Of a DNA stretch of 55,662 bases, positions 49,248 through 55,662 are shown one piece after another (the stretch's first letter is position 1; each line of letters begins with the position of its first letter). The notes under the pieces were generated by a model that saw only the letters and a program-made list of their open reading frames with translations, was not told the DNA's origin and made no database searches. Position numbers and translations under genes: made by a program. The DNA comes from CBDHHC01 sp050633205. GTDB taxonomy: Bacteria > Pseudomonadota > Alphaproteobacteria > Rhizobiales > CBDHHC01. The stretch lies in contig JBOEGA010000043.1 of assembly GCA_050633205.1 (NCBI GenBank), positions 1-55,662 of the forward strand, read 5' to 3'.

Positions 49248-49727
49248 TTACTGTCTGACCCGGAGTTTCAGGGTTCCTTTAAATTGGGTAATCTCTACAT
49301 GACGTAGAAAAGACATGCCTAGCAGAACATAGTTTCCTTTCATTCCGGTTGCTATTGAGCCTTGCACATCGCGCATTCTGATATCACCCACCTTCACTTC
49401 ATTCAGATTTGTGGCATAGCTCAGCGCTTTACCATTCGCTGTATGAGAATAGTATTTTGTCCCTCTGACAACACCAAGCTTATTGGCAATTTTAGGCGGA
49501 ATTGCTACCGATGTTGCCCCGGTATCAAAAAGAAAAAAGACCTTTTTGCCATTAATTTCTCCAGTGAAGATATAATGGCCCTGAGGGTCTGCTTTGACAG
49601 TCACCTCGGTATTAAGGTTCGAGAGTATCTTGCTTGTGGGCTTTTGGTATGGGCTGAAATTATACATAAGATAAGCAATTAATCCGATTAAAAATACCCA
49701 CAAAATATTGTTTGATTTAGATTCCAT
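49248..49727 (-). CDS. Membrane-anchored retropepsin-like aspartic protease (TIGR02281)
   Basis: 159 aa. N-terminal helix NNILWVFLIGLIAYLMY, then the protease core: GHYIFTGEINGKKVFFLFDT, GATSVAIPPKIANKLGVV, GKALSYATNLNEVKVGDIRM, LLGMSFLRHVEI. The single DTGA motif means it works as a homodimer, as in this clan-AA family found in alphaproteobacteria. The active domain should face the periplasm. Converges closely on the patatin gene (6 nt). Confidence 0.9.
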   Translation of the reverse strand: MESKSNNILWVFLIGLIAYLMYNFSPYQKPTSKILSNLNTEVTVKADPQGHYIFTGEINGKKVFFLFDTGATSVAIPPKIANKLGVVRGTKYYSHTANGKALSYATNLNEVKVGDIRMRDVQGSIATGMKGNYVLLGMSFLRHVEITQFKGTLKLRVRQ

Positions 49728-49767
49728 TGCTTACTTACCTGCTCTGGCAACACATTAAACTCTGCCA

Positions 49768-50412
49768 CTATTCATGCTCATCATCCAGATGGTCAGTTGA
49801 ATGACTATGAAGCTCGACTTCACCATCAGGATGAATACTGTAGTGGGTAATCGCAGTATTTAAAATTCTAAAATCCATAAATACTGATTTAAAATCTGTT
49901 ATTGCTTCAATATCTTCATGTGGGTTTTTAAAACGATAAAACAATGCCTTTAAGAATAAAGCATGAGAAAATACGACAGCTTTTTCATGGGTAATAGACT
50001 TAAAACCTTCAATTGCAGTATCAACCCGCTTCATGAAGTTTACAAAAGACTCTGCCTCAGGACCATCCTGGTGATGAGGGTCAAGCCGGTCCCAATAGAT
50101 TTTATCCTGCTTTAGGAACTCATCAAACGAAGCATTTGCCAGTTTTGATGTGCAGAGATATGTAAATTCATGAATGGGCCACTCTTCATGGCTTACTTCA
50201 GGCCAGCGTTCAAGGGTGGGACGGGCAGTTTGAAGAGTGCGGCTATAGGGAGATGTGACTACGAGTGTAGGCTCGTGCACAAGTGCCTGCGAGGCTGCTT
50301 TTGCCTGTTCATGCCCCTTCTCGGTTAGAGGAATAGTGTCCGAGTCAGGCCATGTCCCCCCGGCATTTGTGATACTTTGTCCGTGTCGGATAAACCAGAT
50401 TTGCTTTTTCAT
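49768..50412 (-). CDS. Histidine phosphatase family protein, tandem copy 3
   Basis: 214 aa from ATG 50412; a TTG at 50424 is possible, but the later start aligns with the other two copies (M-K-K-QIWFIRHGQS). Catalytic IRHGQS with phospho-acceptor His, TSPYSRTLQTARP, and the second His in VVFSHALFLKALFYR. Phosphoglycerate-mutase fold; small-molecule phosphatase likely. Last of three paralogous genes. Confidence 0.9.
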   Translation of the reverse strand: MKKQIWFIRHGQSITNAGGTWPDSDTIPLTEKGHEQAKAASQALVHEPTLVVTSPYSRTLQTARPTLERWPEVSHEEWPIHEFTYLCTSKLANASFDEFLKQDKIYWDRLDPHHQDGPEAESFVNFMKRVDTAIEGFKSITHEKAVVFSHALFLKALFYRFKNPHEDIEAITDFKSVFMDFRILNTAITHYSIHPDGEVELHSHSTDHLDDEHE

Positions 50413-50420
50413 ATAGTTCG

Positions 50421-51080
50421 TCAATAACCTCTCAAGTTACGCTCTGTATCTGTCAGGTGGTCAGTTGATACCGAATGCAATTCAGTTGTGCCATCATCAA
50501 ACAGGTTGAAATAGCTTATCGATGTATTCGGAATATGAAGCTTTTGGCGATACTCCCAGACCTCATTCATCGAATATGCTTTCGGCTTTCTGTTCTCCAG
50601 GCGATAAAATAATATGCCCAGAAAAAAGCCATGTGAGAAAATAAGTGTTTTTTTGCTCTTCAGAGCAAGAATTCTCTCTACAGTGTTGTCAATCCTGTCC
50701 ATCAGCTCATTAAAAGACTCTGCTTCATCGCCATCTTTATAATCAGGATCGCCACGTTCCCATAGCTCGATAGCATGGTCCCTCCATAAATCCCCTGTGA
50801 TTTTACCATGTTTGACATGGCAGAAACTCGCAAATTCATGAATAGGCCACTCTATATGCTCTACTTCAGGCCATCTTTTCAGGGCAGGGCGGGCAGTTTC
50901 AACTGTTCTTACATAAGGCGATGTAATAATCAGCTCTGGCTTTTCTGTTAAGGAGTTGCAGACCATTTCAGCCTGCCGGTGTCCTGTTTCCGTTAAAGGG
51001 TTCGTATCAGGCTGTGTCCAGCTTTGCCCTGAATTGGTAAAGCTTTCGGCATGTCGAATAAACCAGATTTTCCGTGTCAT
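50421..51080 (-). CDS. Histidine phosphatase family protein, tandem copy 2
   Basis: 219 aa. The active-site motif is IRHAES, with Ala replacing the usual Gly of RHG, so activity may differ. ITSPYVRTVETARPALKRW and LIFSHGFFLGILFYR complete the fold. Ends with the shared family tail LHSVSTDHLTD. It lies 8 nt after copy 1 and 8 nt before the ATG of copy 3, so all three are one operon. Confidence 0.9.
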   Translation of the reverse strand: MTRKIWFIRHAESFTNSGQSWTQPDTNPLTETGHRQAEMVCNSLTEKPELIITSPYVRTVETARPALKRWPEVEHIEWPIHEFASFCHVKHGKITGDLWRDHAIELWERGDPDYKDGDEAESFNELMDRIDNTVERILALKSKKTLIFSHGFFLGILFYRLENRKPKAYSMNEVWEYRQKLHIPNTSISYFNLFDDGTTELHSVSTDHLTDTERNLRGY

Positions 51081-51088
51081 AATATATT

Positions 51089-51739
51089 TTATACCTGCAT
51101 AGAGCTGTCTTCTTCAGGTAAGTGAGCCGTTGAGGAAGATACTAGCTCAATATCCCGACCTGAATGAAACTTGTAATTGACAATAACCGTATTGGCGATT
51201 GGTCTTGTCTTATTATACTCTTCAAGTTCCATATGTGAAACAGGCGTCAGGTCGCGGTTAGACAGGCAATAAAATAGGGCACTCAGAAAATAACCGTGAG
51301 AAAACATTATAATCTTGTTTTCAGGACGGTTGGTCAGGTGCTCAATAGCATTATCGACCCTTTGAATAAGGCCGTTAAAAGACTCTGCTGTCTCACCATC
51401 GCGATAATCCGGATCTGCTCTGGCCATGGAAAAAATTTCTTCTTTTTCCTCACTTGTAAGCAAACCCCTCCTTTCAGAACATATTGAGCAGAACTCCTGC
51501 ACCTGCCATTCTTCATGTTTGACATCAGGCCATTTATTCAAAGTTGGACCCGCAGTTTCTTTTGTTCTGATAAAGGGAGATGTAATAATGAGAGAGGGTT
51601 TTTCTGTCAGGGCGGCAGAAGCAAGTTGCGCCTGTTTATGTCCTGTTGGAGTGAGGGGGACTGTTGTTTGATCGAGCCAGATGCCGCCTGCGTTGGTAAC
51701 ACTTTCCCCATGACGTACAAACCAGATATCTTTTGTCAT
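51089..51739 (-). CDS. Histidine phosphatase family protein, tandem copy 1
   Basis: 216 aa. Active site VRHGES, then IITSPFIRTKETAGPTLNKW and IIMFSHGYFLSALFYCL. Tail LVSSSTAHLPEED matches the other copies. First gene of the three-gene set; the 5' region is AT-rich, with no clear promoter recognised. Confidence 0.9.
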   Translation of the reverse strand: MTKDIWFVRHGESVTNAGGIWLDQTTVPLTPTGHKQAQLASAALTEKPSLIITSPFIRTKETAGPTLNKWPDVKHEEWQVQEFCSICSERRGLLTSEEKEEIFSMARADPDYRDGETAESFNGLIQRVDNAIEHLTNRPENKIIMFSHGYFLSALFYCLSNRDLTPVSHMELEEYNKTRPIANTVIVNYKFHSGRDIELVSSSTAHLPEEDSSMQV

Positions 51740-52035
51740 ATAAACTCCAATACGTAATATAATATTTTTGAGAAATAGCGAATAAAATATAGTTACGTAT
51801 TAATTTACCGTAAGAATATGTCCTCATAGGGAACAATTGAAAATATAATTTACGGTATGTTATCCAGTTTTGTAAGTAATATTTTTGTTTATACTTATCT
51901 CCCTCCGTTTCCTGCTTGTTTAATCTATATTTCAGCTTGTCCGATTAGATTGTAATATCAGAATGTTATATGCGGAGTTGCCTTTCAGAAAGAGGTGATT
52001 TTAAAACGGGGAATCGTTTCTGTAGAGTCGGGTAC

Positions 52036-54144
52036 ATGAGAAAAATTTCCATTTTATATAGATACCTTCTCCTGGTTGTAGTTGCTGTCGGTGTTATCGG
52101 AGTAATCGCCAGCTATTTTGTATCTGCTCATTATAACAACATGCTCACCCAGAGAAAAGATCAGCTGAAACATCAGATTGATATTGCGATTGCATTAATA
52201 TTGCAAAACAGGGAGTTAGCAAAAAAGAACGGCAAAAGCAAAGAACAGGCTGATAAGGAAACTCTCTCCAAAATTGAAAAAATTCAATATGGCACCCATG
52301 GATATTTCTATGTCTTTGAAAAAGGGATTGTTCGTTACCATGGAGTAATGCCCCACATAATAGGACGGGATCTGATTGATATTAAGGATGCCAATGGTAT
52401 ATACCTGATAAGAAAACAGGTAAAAGAAATTGCTGAGAAGGGAGAGTCCAGCTTCAGGTATGCCTGGTTGCAGAGAGACTCTCAGACACCCGTATATAAG
52501 GTAAGTTATAACAGAGCGATACCGGGTACAGACTATTGGATTGGTACCGGCCTGTATGTTAACGATCTGGATGCAACATTCTGGAGAGGTATCTGGCGGG
52601 CAGTATATATTACAGTAATATTATCATTTTTTCTGGCTTCAGTGTCCTACTTTATCAGTCGCAGCATAACACGACCGCTCTACAAAATCAGAACCAGAAT
52701 GCTGAACCTTGCTGCAGGAGATACAAGTTCACCGGTTCCTGAAAAAGATGCCATGGATGAAGTTGGTGAAATGGCAAGAGCTGTAGAAGTCTTCCGGGAA
52801 AATAAAAAATATGCCCGTGAACTGGAGAATATCAATAATCAAATAGAGCAGCAGGCTTTGCATGACCCGCTGACAGGACTTGCAAACAGGCGCTTTTTCA
52901 ATAGTCACTTTAGCCAGCTCAGAGAAAAGTGTGCTGCGGAGAATGAGAGCATATACCTGCTCCACATTGATTTGGATCGCTTCAAGGATACAAATGACTC
53001 AATGGGCCATGCCGCCGGTGATCTGGTCTTGAAACATACCGCCAGCGTATTGCGGGCGAATACGCGTGAACATGATTTTATTGCCAGAATTGGAGGCGAT
53101 GAATTTCTTGTTATCAGCCCTACCGTAAACGGAGAAACACGGGCAAACAATATGGCCTGTAATATAATTCACGCCCTGTCAGAACCACTTCCCTATGAGG
53201 GACGTTTCTGCCGGTTTGGAGCCAGCATTGGTATAGCAAGTGAAAGTGCCAAAACTGTAGAGCTGAAAAAACTGATCAGAAGTGCTGATATGGCCCTCTA
53301 CAGAGCCAAGGACAAAGGTCGAAACCGTTATGAATTCTTTTCAGAGTCTATGGAGCTGGAGGTCACTGACCGCAACAGAACCACCGAAGAGTTTCTGAAC
53401 GGCCTTGATCTTGGGCACCTTGTACCTTTTTATCAGCCGCAGTTTGATGTGAAAACACTTGATGTTGTTGGAGTTGAAGTTCTTGCACGTTGGTTGCACC
53501 CGGAAAAAGGTGTTCTGACACCAGATAAATTTCTAAGCATAGCTGAAGATCAGAAAGTAATGGGACGAATTAACCAGGCTGTTGCAATACAGGCATTACG
53601 GGATTGTATTCTGTTGCGCAATGCCGGAATTAACCTGCCCAAGATTGCGGTAAACTTCTCATTGGACAGTCTGAAAGATCCTGAGTTGTTAACCTGGCTG
53701 GACAACCTGATGCCATTCCCTGCAGAATTTGCAATGGAACTGATTGAATCTATTTCCTTTGAAAATTGCGATGAAATCGTACGCGATAACCTGATGATGA
53801 TAAAAGACAGAGGGATCGAAATAGAAATTGATGACTTTGGCTCAGGTCATGCATCAATTTTGGGACTTCTTGAGGTTCAGCCACACAGGTTGAAAATTGA
53901 TAGAAAGCTTATTGAGCCAATTATTGAATCTGAATTTCATAAAAAACTGCTCGCATCAATCGTGGAAATGAGCGCTTCTCTTGGAACGGGCATAATTGCT
54001 GAAGGCGTTGAAACCATGGAGCAGCTTGAGTATCTAAAGACAACCGGGGTGCAGTCGTTTCAGGGGTATGTTCTGGCCAGACCCATGCCATTTAATGATC
54101 TTAAAGCTTTCCTGGAGAATGAGTCCTGGAGGCAGGCAGCCTGA
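52036..54144 (+). CDS. Cache-HAMP-GGDEF-EAL cyclic-di-GMP protein
   Basis: 702 aa from ATG 52036; a longer frame from 51970 adds 22 implausible residues before the first membrane helix. Order: membrane helix (LLLVVVAVGVIGVIASYF), periplasmic single Cache domain (about 35-180, YGTHGYFYVFEKGIVRYHGV), second helix (190-208), HAMP, GGDEF (353-357, ARIGGDEFLV) with an inhibitory I-site RxxD at 344-347 exactly five residues before, then EAL with EVL, ELIE, IDDFGSGHAS, KIDRK and AEGVET motifs. Both halves look active, so it may make and break cyclic-di-GMP in response to a small periplasmic ligand. Confidence 0.94.
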   Translation: MRKISILYRYLLLVVVAVGVIGVIASYFVSAHYNNMLTQRKDQLKHQIDIAIALILQNRELAKKNGKSKEQADKETLSKIEKIQYGTHGYFYVFEKGIVRYHGVMPHIIGRDLIDIKDANGIYLIRKQVKEIAEKGESSFRYAWLQRDSQTPVYKVSYNRAIPGTDYWIGTGLYVNDLDATFWRGIWRAVYITVILSFFLASVSYFISRSITRPLYKIRTRMLNLAAGDTSSPVPEKDAMDEVGEMARAVEVFRENKKYARELENINNQIEQQALHDPLTGLANRRFFNSHFSQLREKCAAENESIYLLHIDLDRFKDTNDSMGHAAGDLVLKHTASVLRANTREHDFIARIGGDEFLVISPTVNGETRANNMACNIIHALSEPLPYEGRFCRFGASIGIASESAKTVELKKLIRSADMALYRAKDKGRNRYEFFSESMELEVTDRNRTTEEFLNGLDLGHLVPFYQPQFDVKTLDVVGVEVLARWLHPEKGVLTPDKFLSIAEDQKVMGRINQAVAIQALRDCILLRNAGINLPKIAVNFSLDSLKDPELLTWLDNLMPFPAEFAMELIESISFENCDEIVRDNLMMIKDRGIEIEIDDFGSGHASILGLLEVQPHRLKIDRKLIEPIIESEFHKKLLASIVEMSASLGTGIIAEGVETMEQLEYLKTTGVQSFQGYVLARPMPFNDLKAFLENESWRQAA

Positions 54145-54187
54145 CAGGTTTTTATAAAAGCACCTGCCAGACTGATAAATCTGTATA

Positions 54188-54508
54188 CTAGAAATATCTG
54201 CCACGCCCGCCGCGATCAAGAACTGACGCACAAGCTGTGGAAACACGATTGTCATGGCCAACTACACGGCAGACATCACGTTTTTTGTTTGGGTTGTAGC
54301 GAATTGTGCGGGCAGAAACTCTAAGACCATATTCTTGCGCTACATAGGCAAGATTATTATCCTGACAGTAAGGTGTAGAAATCTCATGGCCATTTTTCAG
54401 AACCTGAAATGAGCCATTACACTCAATTGCCTGAGCACCAGTGCTAAGTCCACCCAACATACATAGCGATACAACAAGAGCACCACCAACTTTTGAAATC
54501 ATTTTCAT
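54188..54508 (-). CDS. Conserved secreted protein, alphaproteobacterial
   Basis: 106 aa from ATG 54508 with GGAG 8 nt upstream. Signal peptide MKMISKVGGALVVSLCMLGG... ending GAQA. Mature IECNGSFQVLKNGHEISTPY, CQDNNLAYVAQEYGLRVSAR and IRYNPNKKRDVCRVVGHDNR follow a pattern widespread in alphaproteobacteria, with four Cys. Function unknown; periplasmic. Confidence 0.82.
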   Translation of the reverse strand: MKMISKVGGALVVSLCMLGGLSTGAQAIECNGSFQVLKNGHEISTPYCQDNNLAYVAQEYGLRVSARTIRYNPNKKRDVCRVVGHDNRVSTACASVLDRGGRGRYF

Positions 54509-54708
54509 TTTGATATCTCCAAATAACGGATACGGAATATTAAGGATACGCATTAAGCATCCATTTTGTTTCATTTCCGTCCTGATTATTTCATAACAAA
54601 TAGGTGATCAGACTTTATCTCGACCACCATTTGGTTCAGGACGTCAGTCGTAAGCTGATATACTTTGGTTCAATCAGATGCTTCACAAGTTTGTGAGGGG
54701 GGGCATTT

Positions 54709-55662
54709 TTAGCCACTCACCTTCGCTCTGGCGCGTGTAATAACATCTGCCAGTGTTGATACAGCAAGCTCTGCCGGGCTCTTGGTGTGAGGTATCGTCC
54801 CGATAGGCCCGATAACACGCTTAACCTGGGCATCTGATATACCGGAACTCAATAAGCCTTCTACCCTGATCTGATGCGTTTTCCGTGACCCTTGGGCCCC
54901 AATATAAAAACAGTTACTATCCAGCAACTGGGTAATGACGGGAAGCTCCCACGCATGATCATGAAAATACAGCACAGCAGCAGAACGATGATCAAACTCG
55001 GTCAAACTCAGCTGATGTTTATGGGTAAGCCGTCGTGCATTAAATTTTTGTGCATCAGGAGAGTCCAGAATATCATCCGCAGGTGAATACACAACCACAT
55101 CCATATCCGTATCAGTACCGAGTTTTGCCAGAGAAATAACTGCCGGGTCAGTGCCGAATATAAACAGTTTCAGTCTGGGAACAAACTCCCGGTGAAACTG
55201 TTTGCCAGCCCGTGTTTCCTGCCTTCCTTTCGAAGATGTCAGTACAGAGAGGCCGCTGGTAAAGTCGGTTTTTAGAGTAAAAGCCTTACGCTCCATCGTA
55301 TATTCAAAGGCCTCAAATACAATGTCTCTTGAAATATTCACATCAAAATAGAGGTCAAGCCCGCTGCCACACGCGAGAGTTATATCCATATATGGCGAGC
55401 CGGAGCCATAGCGCACCATTATATTCTGCGACAGCTCCATCGCTTCAAGCGCTTTACTGATAATCTCCTGCTTGAGACAACCACCTGAAATATATCCAAA
55501 TGTTTCACCGCTCTCAGAGACGATCATATGCGCCCCCAGTGGTCTGGGAGAGCCTCCCTCAATGCCTGCCAGCGTAACCAGCACGAAACGCTTTCCTTCG
55601 AGCACCCAGTCATGCAAAACCGGGAAGACATTATCTATATCTGTCCAGACAGGTGAATGAAC
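54709..55662 (-). CDS. xdhC: XdhC/CoxF family protein (5' end outside the window)
   Basis: At least 317 codons; the frame stays open to the window edge (reading SPVWTDIDNVFPV before LHDWVLEGKRFVLVTLAGIE), so the gene is truncated. XdhC signatures: GSPRPLGAHMIVSESGETFG, YISGGCLKQEI, then FYIGAQGSRKTHQIRVEGLL, and IGPIGTIPHTKSPAELAVST. The family inserts sulfurated molybdenum cofactor into xanthine-dehydrogenase-type hydroxylases. The partner enzyme genes would be to the right. Confidence 0.9.
   Translation of the reverse strand, partial: VHSPVWTDIDNVFPVLHDWVLEGKRFVLVTLAGIEGGSPRPLGAHMIVSESGETFGYISGGCLKQEIISKALEAMELSQNIMVRYGSGSPYMDITLACGSGLDLYFDVNISRDIVFEAFEYTMERKAFTLKTDFTSGLSVLTSSKGRQETRAGKQFHREFVPRLKLFIFGTDPAVISLAKLGTDTDMDVVVYSPADDILDSPDAQKFNARRLTHKHQLSLTEFDHRSAAVLYFHDHAWELPVITQLLDSNCFYIGAQGSRKTHQIRVEGLLSSGISDAQVKRVIGPIGTIPHTKSPAELAVSTLADVITRARAKVSG

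Overview
The window looks like a draft chromosome segment of a moderately low-GC alphaproteobacterium, probably an aerobic marine or aquatic heterotroph. Reasons: a perfect alphaproteobacterial-type SOS box (GTTC-N7-GTTC) lies in front of a Y-family polymerase; the urt/ure cluster has the rhizobial/rhodospirillalean style; and PAS receptor-like, XdhC and small secreted hypothetical proteins of alphaproteobacterial type are present. The species cannot be named from this sequence. Four NN gaps (252, 1024, 1539, 18570) interrupt reading frames; they are assembly gaps, not mutations. No rRNA, tRNA, CRISPR array or transposase was seen.

Layout. 1-3.2 kb: glycine betaine/proline-type ABC transporter proXWV. 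3.3-10.3 kb: single genes (Gly/Cys-rich membrane protein, SOS-controlled Y-family polymerase, GNAT, thioesterase, a 612-aa orphan, an acyltransferase). 10.8-14.6 kb: serine hydrolase, then a coupled three-gene secreted set (amidohydrolase, YtkA/FixH-like protein, di-heme peroxidase). 14.6-18.6 kb: acyl-CoA synthetase, membrane protein, orphan, HAD phosphatase. 18.7-30.2 kb: mostly small secreted or membrane proteins, a zinc metallopeptidase, an ABC substrate-binding protein, a PAS protein, a beta-propeller, and a toxin-like protein with a C-terminal effector-like domain.

30.2-34.0 kb is the most accessory-looking stretch. It has REP-like repeats, an orphan ParD antitoxin beside a deleted and frameshifted ParE toxin, a frameshifted VapC fragment, and then a clearly AT-rich, translationally coupled two-gene unit: a UPF0332-like HEPN protein followed by an ORC/Cdc6-like P-loop ATPase. 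That unit is the best candidate for an undescribed, possibly defence-related, system.

34.0-44.6 kb, all on the minus strand, is a complete urea acquisition and hydrolysis cluster read as urtA-urtB-urtC-urtDE(fused)-small His protein-ureD-ureA-ORF-ureB-ureC. Its first gene has a near-perfect sigma-54 promoter, so control by nitrogen limitation is likely. Urea is imported by UrtABCDE and hydrolysed by UreABC; UreD helps load nickel, but ureEFG are not in the window. The cluster carries two copies of a 129-bp nested inverted repeat and an inverted pair of REP-like elements.

44.8-55.7 kb: alpha/beta hydrolase, an XRE-type regulator, a large patatin-like protein, a retropepsin-like protease, three tandem histidine-phosphatase paralogues, a Cache-HAMP-GGDEF-EAL protein, a conserved secreted protein and a truncated XdhC-family gene at the right edge.
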